DNA of 64,000 nucleotides, taken from the NCBI RefSeq assembly GCF_038051945.1, contig NZ_CP150302.1, positions 7,130,001 to 7,194,000 of the forward strand, written 5' to 3'. Both the position numbers and the translations under genes were made by a program. Origin of the DNA: Paenibacillus sp. FSL H3-0469 (GTDB taxonomy: Bacteria > Bacillota > Bacilli > Paenibacillales > Paenibacillaceae). The notes below the pieces were generated by a model that saw only the letters and a list, made by a program, of their open reading frames with translations, was not told the origin of the DNA and made no database searches. Below, piece after piece: positions 43,953 through 51,702 of the stretch (the stretch's first letter is position 1; each line of letters opens with the position of its first letter).

Positions 43953-43993
43953 TCACGGTAAAAGGCTCCATGTTCGACGACTTGAATAACTAG
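43953..43993 (+). pseudogene. Short stub of the 905-aa gene's 3' end before toxin 4
   Basis: ACGGTAAAAGGCTCCATGTT and the following bases through TTGAATAACTAG are nearly identical to 34749-34786 of the parent gene. The next 29 bases, including GACGGCGGATTTGTACTCTG, match the parent leader of toxin 1 exactly. A partial inter-cassette repeat (43901-43953) is fused to its left. Confidence 0.85.
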
Positions 43994-44022
43994 ACGGCGG
44001 ATTTGTACTCTGGAGGTGAAGC

Positions 44023-46218
44023 ATGCAGCAGCAGGTGGAGATCAAGCGGATACTGGAGCTGGAGCAGGGACTGAAGCGCTTGAACCGTGTCCTGGAGGAG
44101 CAGGTCACCGGTATGGACAGAAACGTTGGTGGTTTGGTCCGTTCGGTGCAGGCTGCTTACCCGGAGAGTTATGTACAGTCTCCCTCCCGCGAGGCGATCC
44201 GGTTGCTGCAGGAGTTGGGACGGGAGGCGCAGTCGCTTAGTGACCGGATAGAGCGCAAGCAATCGGCCTTGCGCTGGGCGGCTGGGCAATATCAGTCGGC
44301 AGAATCGAAAGCGCAGAGTCTGTTAAAAGCTACACCGGCATTCACCTGGAAGCAGGCAGGCAGCCTGTTCAGCCGGTGGTTGCAAGGCATACGGGATCAG
44401 GCCGCGCACGGAATTCAGGATGTCCTTCGTCATCCGCCGACGCTTAGCCGCATGATTCAGGATTTGCTGCGGAACGTCAGGGATGCGTCGGCGGATAGAC
44501 AACTGCAGCCTTTTGCAGCAGATGCAGTCATCTCGGAGCTATTCCAACAGAGAGAGTCCGGCAATCCCGCCGAACAGCAGCAGGCACGGGAGCAATTGTC
44601 CAAGATTGCCGAAGCGTTGCGGGAAATCGGACGTAGTCAAGCGGCATACTCTGTCTATGAGAAGTATGGGAACAAGAGCTATATGAAGTCCGCGAACGAA
44701 CATGCGGAGCATCAGCGTGAGCTGCTACAAAAGCTGGGCGTGGACCCAGGCTTCTATGCGAAGACCAACCTGCGGACGCAATACAAGGGCTCCCCCTTAT
44801 CCGCCTGTGCCTATAATCCGCTGCTAACGGACGGGTCGGCAGTGCCCGCCAGTGATGAACTGCGGTTCGCCATCACTTTGGGACTGGTGAATGAGAAATA
44901 CCGCGCGTGGGCGAAGAGTAATTACAAGGACATTGAAGCAGCGGTGATTAGAGCGGAACAGATTCGCGAGCTGGAACGGCAGGTGGCAGAGTATAAGCGG
45001 CTCCATGGACCGCCGATGACGTTGCCGGACGGCACGCCGATCACAGCGGAGAACAAAGAGAATGAGACGACCTTTGCCTATTTCAAGGACAAGGTCTATG
45101 ATCCCAGTAAACATACCGGAGCCGTGTACACCGCGTATTATACTTGGGCGGAAGACACCTACGGTATGACCGAATGGCGCAAAATAGTGGTACAGGCCGA
45201 TCAGGTAACCCAAGCCTTCGTCGGCGGCCTGATCAAATCTACAGTCATGGGCGTGGTGGACACCGCTAAGTTCGCTTTTGACTTCGTCATCGACCCGGAG
45301 AAGACGACCCAGGAGACGATCGACAAGGTGAACTATCTCGTCAATCACCCCGAAGTTCTGATGGATGCGGCCAAAGCCATGTATCATAATTTCAATGAAG
45401 GCACCCCGGAGCAAAAAGCCGAAATGCTCGGCAACGCCGCCTCCATCCTCGTGCCGGGCGTACCTATCGCCAAGAGCGGCGTGGTCGGCAAGCTGGCCGA
45501 CGCGGTAATGGACCCGCTGACCGATGCGTTGAAGAAAGTGCCGGATGCTTTGAAGAACTGGAATTTTCCAGGGATGAACCCTTACCCGAACCGGTTGATT
45601 CCGGCAACGCCGGGCGGCCCGGGCCCGGTTGAGATGCCGGGGCAGGTGTGGCGGAGTGAGGGGCGGGGGAATGATGCTAAGATCCCTCAAACAGGGGCGG
45701 AATGGGATGAGTACTTCGGTTCAAAATATGGTGATGAAAATGTTACATGGGTGACTAAGAATAAGTTCGAGTATGTAAACGGTTTTGATGATCACATGAT
45801 AAATGTACAAGGGCTTGTTAGAAAAGGGAATAAAGGCGTTGTTGGAGGTCATAATTTAGAAAATTTCGAGAAAATTCTGACAGATCAAGGTTGGAAGCTA
45901 GATGATGTTATTGTTTCAAGAACTCCGCATTCTACTGTTCCTGGGGTTTATGAAATAGAGTATAGAATTCCTGCATTAGACAGGGAATTAAAGGTAGTGC
46001 CTGGCCAATATAAAAATATCCCTCAACCAAAGACAGTCTATGATTCAAATGTAATTTCAAGTGAACAAATGATTGTATGGGGCAAAGAAGCTATGGCGAA
46101 TGGTGTGATTAATGGGAGATTAGTGACTGGATACTCCTCTAATGGACTTAGATTTACGGGATACCTTGATGATAGTGGGAACATCACAAATTTCCATCCT
46201 TCATTTGAGGGGAAATAG
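44023..46218 (+). CDS. Polymorphic toxin 4: constant N-terminus plus EndoU-like RNase domain
   Basis: A 731-aa paralog. Residues 1-547 are the constant region and junction. The C-terminal ~184 residues carry KGVVGGHNLENFEKIL (H610), SRTPHSTVPGVYEIEYRI (H636) and PQPKTVYD (K670). This is a His/His/Lys arrangement consistent with the bacterial EndoU fold described for CdiA toxins such as that of E. coli STECO31. It should cleave RNA in target cells. The adjacent CdiI-like gene supports the call. GGAGGTGA precedes the ATG; a stub of the 905-aa gene lies just upstream. Confidence 0.8.
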   Translation: MQQQVEIKRILELEQGLKRLNRVLEEQVTGMDRNVGGLVRSVQAAYPESYVQSPSREAIRLLQELGREAQSLSDRIERKQSALRWAAGQYQSAESKAQSLLKATPAFTWKQAGSLFSRWLQGIRDQAAHGIQDVLRHPPTLSRMIQDLLRNVRDASADRQLQPFAADAVISELFQQRESGNPAEQQQAREQLSKIAEALREIGRSQAAYSVYEKYGNKSYMKSANEHAEHQRELLQKLGVDPGFYAKTNLRTQYKGSPLSACAYNPLLTDGSAVPASDELRFAITLGLVNEKYRAWAKSNYKDIEAAVIRAEQIRELERQVAEYKRLHGPPMTLPDGTPITAENKENETTFAYFKDKVYDPSKHTGAVYTAYYTWAEDTYGMTEWRKIVVQADQVTQAFVGGLIKSTVMGVVDTAKFAFDFVIDPEKTTQETIDKVNYLVNHPEVLMDAAKAMYHNFNEGTPEQKAEMLGNAASILVPGVPIAKSGVVGKLADAVMDPLTDALKKVPDALKNWNFPGMNPYPNRLIPATPGGPGPVEMPGQVWRSEGRGNDAKIPQTGAEWDEYFGSKYGDENVTWVTKNKFEYVNGFDDHMINVQGLVRKGNKGVVGGHNLENFEKILTDQGWKLDDVIVSRTPHSTVPGVYEIEYRIPALDRELKVVPGQYKNIPQPKTVYDSNVISSEQMIVWGKEAMANGVINGRLVTGYSSNGLRFTGYLDDSGNITNFHPSFEGK

Positions 46219-46230
46219 GGAGGTAACGAT

Positions 46231-46596
46231 ATGACAAATGAAAATATTTCTGAAAAAAAACTGATAGATCTTTATTATTTTTCTATCGGAGATGGGAACT
46301 TTATTAAAGCGTTGGAAAAGTATTGTAACGGGCAGGGTTTTGGTAATGAGCATATCTGGTGTTTATTTGCAAGTGAACTAGAAGAGTGGGAAGAAGGGTA
46401 CTTCGGAGAAGATGGGGTTTGCTATTTTTTTGACCGTCCTGCAGTTGATGAAGATGTAACCGTCGTACTAGATTACTACAGTTTCTATGTTTATCTTAAA
46501 GAAGCAAGTAAAGTATATTTGTTAAAGCACTCTGATGATAAGGATGTAGTTGAATCTCGATTATATGAAATTAAACGAAAGTTTAAAATTGTATAA
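46231..46596 (+). CDS. CdiI-like immunity protein for toxin 4
   Basis: A 121-aa acidic protein starting 12 bp after the EndoU-like toxin. HIWCLFASELEEWEEGYFGEDGVCYFFDRPAVDED and VVLDYYSFYVYLKEA match the pattern of ribonuclease toxin immunity protein CdiI paired with EndoU-type CdiA toxins. It would block the active site. GGGAGG precedes ATG 46231. Confidence 0.78.
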   Translation: MTNENISEKKLIDLYYFSIGDGNFIKALEKYCNGQGFGNEHIWCLFASELEEWEEGYFGEDGVCYFFDRPAVDEDVTVVLDYYSFYVYLKEASKVYLLKHSDDKDVVESRLYEIKRKFKIV

Positions 46597-46680
46597 GTAG
46601 TAGGGGCTACCTAGTGCCGAATAAACCCAACATTACCCATGTAATATTTTTACCCTGAATAATGCTACTCCGTTACATTT

Positions 46681-46724
46681 AACAGGTCGATTATGGTGAG
46701 ATACCACCATGACAGGCCTGTTTT
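46681..46724 (+). terminator. Terminator-like hairpin of the inter-cassette repeat (copy 2)
   Basis: AACAGG (46681-46686) pairs with CCTGTT (46717-46722) followed by TT; the inner part TATGGTGAGATACCACCATGA can form a second, shorter stem. Same element as 37566-37609. Confidence 0.6.
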
Positions 46725-46764
46725 ATCAGTGATATTAGATATAAAGGTCTATACTTTATAAGTT

Positions 46765-46843
46765 CTTTTCAAAGGCATCACGGCACTGGACGGCATGACC
46801 ATCACAGTGAAGGGCCTCTATGTTCGACGACTTGAATAACTAG
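46765..46843 (+). pseudogene. Stub of the 905-aa gene's 3' end before toxin 5
   Basis: CAAAGGCATCACGGCACTGG followed by ACGGCATGACCATCACAGTG and CTTGAATAACTAG matches 34707-34786 with substitutions. An extra T in GGGCCTCTATG breaks the frame. The words ATCACAGTGAAGGG are shared with the stub before toxin 2 but not with the parent, so stubs 2 and 5 are closer to each other. Confidence 0.82.
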
Positions 46844-46872
46844 ACGGCGGATTTGTACTCAGGAGGTGAATC

Positions 46873-49038
46873 ATGCAACAGCAGGTGGATGTAAGCCGGA
46901 TGCTGGAACTGGAGCAGGGAATGAAGCGCTTGAATCGTATACTGGAGGAGCAGGTCACCGGTATGGACAGAAACGTTGGTGGTTTGGTCCGTTCGGTGCA
47001 GGCTGCTTACCCGGAAAGTTATGTGCAGTCTCCCTCCCGCGAGGCGATCCGGTTGCTACAGGAGTTGGGACGGGAGGCGCAATCGCTTAGTGACCGGTTA
47101 GAACGGAAGCAATCGGCCTTGAGCTGGGCAGCCGGGCAATATCAATCGGCAGAATCGAAAGCGCAGAGTCTGTTAAAGTCTACACCGGCCTTCACTTGGA
47201 AGCAGGCAGGCAGCCTGTTCAGCCGATGGCTGCAAGGGATACGAGACCGGGCAGCGCGTGGTGTTCAGGATGTCCTTCGTCATCCGCCGAAGCTTAGTCG
47301 CATGATTCAGGATCTCCTGCGAAACGTCAGGGATGCTTCGGTGGACAGACAATTGCAGGCTTTTGCAGCAGATGCAGTCATCTCCGAACTATTCCAGCAG
47401 AGAGAATCCGGAAGTCCCGCCGAACAGCAGCAGGCGCGGGAACAATTGTCCAAGATTGCGGAGGCGTTGCGGGAGATCGGACGGAGTCAAGCGGCGTACT
47501 CTGTCTATGAGAAGTACGGGAACAAAGCCTATATGAAGTCTGCGAATGAACATGCGGAGCGCCAGCGGGAGCTGCTGCAGAAGCTGGGCGTGGACCCGGG
47601 CTTCTATGTGAATACCGACCTGCGGACGCAATACAAAGGTTCTCCCTTATCAGCCTGCACGTATAACCCGCTGCTGACGGACGGATCGGCGGTGCCAGCC
47701 AGTGATGAACTGCGGTTCGCCATCGCCTTGGGGCTGGTGAATGAGAAATACCGCGCGTGGTCGAAGAGTAATTATAAGGACATTGAAGCAGCGGTGATTA
47801 GATCGGAACAGATTCGCGAGTTGGAACGTCAGGTGGCAGAGTATAAGCGGCTCCATGGACCGCCGATGACGTTGCCGGACGGCACGCCGATCACAGCGAA
47901 GAACAAAGAGAATGAGACAACCTTCACCTATTTTAAGGACAAGGTCTATGATCCCAGTAAACATTCCGAAGTCGTGTACACCGCCTATTACGGTTGGCTG
48001 GAAGACACGTACGGCATGACCGAATGGCGCAAAAAAGTGGTGCAGGCCGATCAGGTCACCCGGGCCTTTGTCGGCGGTCTGATCGAATCTACAGTAATGG
48101 GGGTGGTGGACACCGCCAAGTTCGCATTCGACTTCGTCATTGACCCGGAGAAGACGACCCAGGAGACGATCGACAAGGTGAACTATCTCGTCAATCACCC
48201 CGAAGTTCTGGTGGATGCAGCCAAAGCCATGTATCATAATTTCAATGAAGGCACCCCGGAGCAAAAAGCCGAAATGCTCGGCAACGCCGCTTCCATCCTC
48301 GTCCCGGGCGTACCTATCGCCAAGAGCGGCGTGGTCGGCAAGCTGGCTGACGCGGTAATGGACCCGCTGACCGATGCGTTGAAGAAAGTGCCGGATGCTT
48401 TGGAAAACTGGAATTTTCCAGGGATGAACCCTTACCCGAACCGGTTGATCCCAGCAACGCCGGGCGGCCCGGGCCCGGTGGAAGTGCCGGGGCAGGTGTG
48501 GCGGAGTGAGGGTATGGGGAAACCTAAGGTCCAACTTGGCAAAGAAGATTTGGGTGATTTAAGAAAAAAATGGAATGTCCCAGAGACTGAAACCATCGCC
48601 ATTGGTAAGACGGATGTAAAAGGTCTTGAAGATTTGATTTTCGAAGGTGGCTCGCCTATGGTTAGAAAGGAAGCAGGGCTATCAGATTTAGATGAAATCA
48701 TGCCAGACAGACCGATACAAGCTCCGAGGAAAAGTCCACAATTTACGAGGCATGCCGAAGAAGGAGTAATAAATGATTTCGTTGGCGCAGTTGAAAAAGC
48801 TGGGCTTAAGCCAGAAGAAGTTAGAGGGACCTTCTATATCCATCAATCCAACAGTAAAGGTGTATGTACAGCTTGTATACAGGGGATTTCAAATCCTAAT
48901 GTTAAGCCGGGAATATTTATGCAGTTGTCGCAGAAGTATCCAAATCTTATTATTAAAGTGACCTCAGAGGTTGAAGAAGGCATAAAATTGGCTGGTAAAT
49001 TAAAGTTCACCCTTAAAGGTGGAAAACTAATCGATTAA
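46873..49038 (+). CDS. Polymorphic toxin 5: constant N-terminus plus HAE/CxxC deaminase domain
   Basis: A 721-aa paralog, the most diverged of the five in its constant region. Residues 1-547 are constant. The C-terminal ~174 residues include SPQFTRHAEEGVINDF (H627, E629) and KGVCTACIQGI (C665, C668), the zinc and catalytic motifs of the cytidine-deaminase fold, then a terminal KYPNLIIKVTSE strand. It is a different deaminase family from toxin 1. The nucleic-acid target cannot be told from sequence. AGGAGGTGA precedes the ATG. The immunity candidate starts 15 bp after. Confidence 0.83.
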   Translation: MQQQVDVSRMLELEQGMKRLNRILEEQVTGMDRNVGGLVRSVQAAYPESYVQSPSREAIRLLQELGREAQSLSDRLERKQSALSWAAGQYQSAESKAQSLLKSTPAFTWKQAGSLFSRWLQGIRDRAARGVQDVLRHPPKLSRMIQDLLRNVRDASVDRQLQAFAADAVISELFQQRESGSPAEQQQAREQLSKIAEALREIGRSQAAYSVYEKYGNKAYMKSANEHAERQRELLQKLGVDPGFYVNTDLRTQYKGSPLSACTYNPLLTDGSAVPASDELRFAIALGLVNEKYRAWSKSNYKDIEAAVIRSEQIRELERQVAEYKRLHGPPMTLPDGTPITAKNKENETTFTYFKDKVYDPSKHSEVVYTAYYGWLEDTYGMTEWRKKVVQADQVTRAFVGGLIESTVMGVVDTAKFAFDFVIDPEKTTQETIDKVNYLVNHPEVLVDAAKAMYHNFNEGTPEQKAEMLGNAASILVPGVPIAKSGVVGKLADAVMDPLTDALKKVPDALENWNFPGMNPYPNRLIPATPGGPGPVEVPGQVWRSEGMGKPKVQLGKEDLGDLRKKWNVPETETIAIGKTDVKGLEDLIFEGGSPMVRKEAGLSDLDEIMPDRPIQAPRKSPQFTRHAEEGVINDFVGAVEKAGLKPEEVRGTFYIHQSNSKGVCTACIQGISNPNVKPGIFMQLSQKYPNLIIKVTSEVEEGIKLAGKLKFTLKGGKLID

Positions 49039-49053
49039 AGGGAGGTACTTACT

Positions 49054-49545
49054 TTGAATAATTGGTCTATATTACCGATTGATAAGAAAATAGTATTTTA
49101 CTTAGGACTAAGTGAGTTTATTGTTCAATCGTTAAGTGACAACAGTTTTTTTGAGGATGCTCGAAATGCTTTAGATATTTGTTGGAGATGGTTTGAATCA
49201 AAAATACCTACTGGGGATGAAATATACACGTTATTAGATGATGGAACAGAGTTCGGGGGATTGTTTATAGACATGCAAATGGATGAAAATGAAGAAAATG
49301 AAGCGAAATGGGATTGCATTGTAGATGCTGTCTCTTTTGTGAACAAACAAGCATATATTCTTGAAGGTGCAAGATACTTACCTGCCCCGATTGAAAATGT
49401 AGATGATGAATTAATTATTCACTTCATAGACCGATTCCATAGTATTAATCCAGAGAATAAGGATATTGCGGAAGACTTTTTTGGACATGTACTGAATACG
49501 GATAATTACACTAAAGAAGGTATGGTGACTTATTTTAATAAGTGA
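49054..49545 (+). CDS. Immunity protein candidate for toxin 5 (Imm6-like)
   Basis: A 163-aa helical acidic protein starting at TTG 49054, with GGGAGG eight bases upstream. The pattern ARNALDICWRWFESKIPTGDEIYTLLDD, then AKWDCIVDAVSFVNKQAYILEGARYLPAPIENVD recalls the Imm6 family of polymorphic toxin immunity proteins. The call is moderate, from pattern memory and from position directly after a deaminase toxin. A possible GGAGCG/CGCTCC stem lies downstream at 49577-49609. Confidence 0.7.
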   Translation: MNNWSILPIDKKIVFYLGLSEFIVQSLSDNSFFEDARNALDICWRWFESKIPTGDEIYTLLDDGTEFGGLFIDMQMDENEENEAKWDCIVDAVSFVNKQAYILEGARYLPAPIENVDDELIIHFIDRFHSINPENKDIAEDFFGHVLNTDNYTKEGMVTYFNK

Positions 49546-49637
49546 TGGAAGTAAGCGAGAATACTCAATGATCTGTGGAGCGGACGGCAGGTATGTGGGC
49601 TGACGCTCCGAGATAATATTTTTTAGGAGGTAGAGAC

Positions 49638-50114
49638 ATGGAAGTTAAGGATGAAACTATAATATATCCATTGCCGGATGATGTTCTGCTGACTGAAAAA
49701 GAAAATAAGTGGAGAATTAAATTGCCGGATGAATATAAAGAATTTATTAAAAAATTTAATGGTGCTTCTCCTGTAAAAGATAGTTTTAAGTGTAACAACC
49801 ATAGTTATGCCATTGATAGGTTTTTATGTATCTTGAAGGTAACCGGGGAGAGAGATGATGAATTCTACGATATAGGAGTAGTTAGAACCCAGTTAGATGA
49901 GAGAATTGTTGCAGACGAAAACTTAGTAGGTACTGAGTTATTACCAATAGCTGTTCTATTTGCAGGTGATTTTGTATGTTTAGACTATAGAAATACTGAT
50001 AAAACAGAGCCATCTGTTTGCGTTTGGAATCATGAAGAATCTTCAGATTTAGACCCTGTAACTTATTTTACAAGTAATAGCTTTGATGAGTTTTTAAATA
50101 TATTAACCGAATAA
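49638..50114 (+). CDS. SMI1/KNR4 (SUKH) family immunity-like protein
   Basis: A 158-aa SUKH protein. Typical segments are WRIKLPDEYKEFIKKFNGASPV near the N-terminus, LLPIAVLFAGDFVCLDYRNTDKTEPSVCVWNHEES in the middle and a late FTSNSFDEFLNIL helix. It is the best-preserved orphan immunity gene of the cluster, with no toxin gene next to it. TTAGGAGG precedes ATG 49638. A copy of the inter-cassette hairpin follows its stop. Confidence 0.85.
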   Translation: MEVKDETIIYPLPDDVLLTEKENKWRIKLPDEYKEFIKKFNGASPVKDSFKCNNHSYAIDRFLCILKVTGERDDEFYDIGVVRTQLDERIVADENLVGTELLPIAVLFAGDFVCLDYRNTDKTEPSVCVWNHEESSDLDPVTYFTSNSFDEFLNILTE

Positions 50115-50166
50115 TGAACCCAATATTTAACCAATAACAAAATAACCTATGTAATCCATTTCATTG

Positions 50167-50213
50167 AACAGGTTGATTATGGTAAGATACCACCGTAATT
50201 GACCTGTTCTTTT
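50167..50213 (+). terminator. Terminator-like hairpin of the inter-cassette repeat (copy 3)
   Basis: AACAGGT (50167-50173) pairs perfectly with ACCTGTT (50202-50208), followed by CTTTT. The inner TATGGTAAGATACCACC is shared with the other copies. Confidence 0.65.
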
Positions 50214-50315
50214 GTTATTTTGTTTACTTACCGATTTTTCAAAATTTTTTGTAACTCTAATATACATCGCTTATCTATAAATTGTCCGCAAAAAAAATTC
50301 GAAAGGGGCGTGGAC

Positions 50316-50561
50316 TTGAAGGAATGGGAATTTAACGAATTGACTGAATATGTTGCCGAGGTCTTTAATCATTCAATTGACGATGGCCTAAAAGCTGTGC
50401 AAGCAGGAGGACGATGTTTGTATGAGGTAGTTGATAAGATCATTAAGTCTTTTGATTTTGATAATTTTGTTGATGAGCTAGGAATTACCGATGCTAAGGA
50501 CTTAAGTCTTCGTATAGATTCACTAAAAACAAAAATGCAAAATGTTCAGGTTATTGGTTGA
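50316..50561 (+). CDS. Small hypothetical protein in the orphan immunity cluster
   Basis: An 81-aa helical acidic protein (KEWEFNELTEYVAEVFNHSI..., SLRIDSLKTKMQNVQVIG). The family is not recognised. TTG 50316 has AAAGGGG eight bases upstream; GTG 50310 is too close to that site, and the frame open to 50199 has no other site. Position suggests an immunity gene or fragment. Confidence 0.5.
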   Translation: MKEWEFNELTEYVAEVFNHSIDDGLKAVQAGGRCLYEVVDKIIKSFDFDNFVDELGITDAKDLSLRIDSLKTKMQNVQVIG

Positions 50562-50599
50562 AATATATGACCAAGGTTGCGGGCTACCCAGGTGTATAA

Positions 50600-50752
50600 A
50601 TGAAACAACTCATTCAACGTGCTTTGGATTATGATTGTGTATTGGAATCTAACGAGGATACACCTATAAGGATGCGTAGAGATAAGATGATTATGGTTAA
50701 TGGCAAAAAACTAATGGGGACGCAGCGGTTTTCTTTTCAGCGAGCAAGTTGA
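50600..50752 (+). CDS. 50-codon open frame, possible small gene or fragment
   Basis: An open frame of 50 codons (MKQLIQRALDYDCVLESN...) from ATG 50600 with AGGTG six bases upstream. The upstream sequence GGGCTACCCAGGTG belongs to the inter-cassette repeat family. Basic residues cluster around RMRRDKMIMVNGKK. It may be a remnant of a longer gene. Low support. Confidence 0.25.
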   Translation: MKQLIQRALDYDCVLESNEDTPIRMRRDKMIMVNGKKLMGTQRFSFQRAS

Positions 50753-50777
50753 GTGTGCAGGAGGGGAACATAGGTTT

Positions 50778-51050
50778 ATGATGATCAAAAATCAATTGGA
50801 GTTTCCAACATGCATCACAACGGAGATCTACTGTCTTGATATTGTTTTAACTATGATGGATATTGCAAATATATCTGAAGATGAAGCTTTTCAAAGAATT
50901 AACTTGTACTGGAAAGGAATGGATCACACTTCTGAAGATCATATTGTATTTCATGAAGGTCCAGAGTACTGGGCCAAAACGATTTATTATGAACAAAGTA
51001 ATTGGTGGAACTATAAACCAGAAGAGCTTACCCCAAAGAAAATAAAATAG
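50778..51050 (+). CDS. Small hypothetical protein, immunity-like
   Basis: A 90-aa protein starting at ATG 50778 with AGGAGGGG upstream. TEIYCLDIVLTMMDIANISEDEAFQRINLYWKG, then HEGPEYWAKTIYYEQSNWWNYKPE. The length, the aromatic C-terminus and the neighbourhood resemble small immunity proteins; the family is not recognised. It is AT-rich like its neighbours. Confidence 0.6.
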   Translation: MMIKNQLEFPTCITTEIYCLDIVLTMMDIANISEDEAFQRINLYWKGMDHTSEDHIVFHEGPEYWAKTIYYEQSNWWNYKPEELTPKKIK

Positions 51051-51144
51051 TTGATGTAAAGAAGCAGCACAGAATTGATGATCTGGGGGCTGTTTTTTAC
51101 TTTAATGAGAGAAAAAATAAATTTATAAATAGGAGGAGAACCCT

Positions 51145-51593
51145 ATTTCGATATCGGCTTCAATAAGCATACGTTTGGGTGAGCGCTCTAGCTCCATTCT
51201 ATCGCTAACCGATTTGTTCCAGAAATTCGAAAACGAAGGTTGGAGTTACATAAACAACAAAGGCGAGGTTGTCGTGCTGCCATTAGGAGATGATGGTGAA
51301 TACAATTGGACTTCCTTTACGATAAATAAAGGCAACCTTTTTGAACTGTTCAAGGAAAAGCGGACAAGAAATGAGATTATCGGAATTGAGTTAATGCGGA
51401 CAGATTCTGAGGTTGGCTGTGAGCTGCTTATTTTAATAAGAAGCAATTCATGTTTAGTCTATCGATAGCAAGAAAGAAAATGATAATAAAAGATGATACC
51501 GACATCACTGATTTTAGCTGGTATCTGGACAGAATATTACCCGTCTTCAGAGGTCTGCAGGTTGAACAGATAAGCTGTGAGCAATTGCTCTGA
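51145..51593 (+). pseudogene. Frameshifted immunity-like gene
   Basis: Two open segments join into one protein if one T is added to the T4 run at 51431-51434. The first reads ...GWSYINNKGEVVVLPLGDDG...ELLI; the second continues as F-NKKQFMFSLSIARKKM, then TDITDFSWYLDRILPVF, and ends at TGA 51591. AGGAGGAG at 51131-51138 sits six bases before ATT at 51145, which reads ISISASISIRLGERSS. The true start may therefore have been an ATG that mutated, or ATT is used. The first in-frame common start is TTG 51175, far from the site. It is probably a decayed orphan immunity gene; a sequencing error is the alternative. Confidence 0.7.
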
Positions 51594-51594
51594 T

Positions 51595-51697
51595 AAACTT
51601 CATTTTTCAATGGGGGAAAGACGAGGAAGAGGATCTTAAGAAAGCTTTTCAAACCTTTGGTATTCGTCTGGAGAATTTGCAAGATAACAGGTGGTGA
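51595..51697 (+). pseudogene. Short C-terminal fragment before the DUF4279 gene
   Basis: The frame NFIFQWGKDEEEDLKKAF...LENLQDNRW ends at TGA 51695-51697. It has no start or site of its own and reads like the C-terminal tail of a lost gene. It abuts the frameshifted gene on the left. Confidence 0.35.
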
Positions 51698-51702
51698 GCT
51701 AT

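Larger units (their letters stand above)
46597..46872. other. Inter-cassette region before toxin 5
   Basis: 276 bp without an intact gene. It holds the second long copy of the inter-cassette repeat (46604-46737) with its hairpin (46681-46724), then a stub of the 905-aa gene's 3' end (46765-46843) and the toxin leader. Confidence 0.7.
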
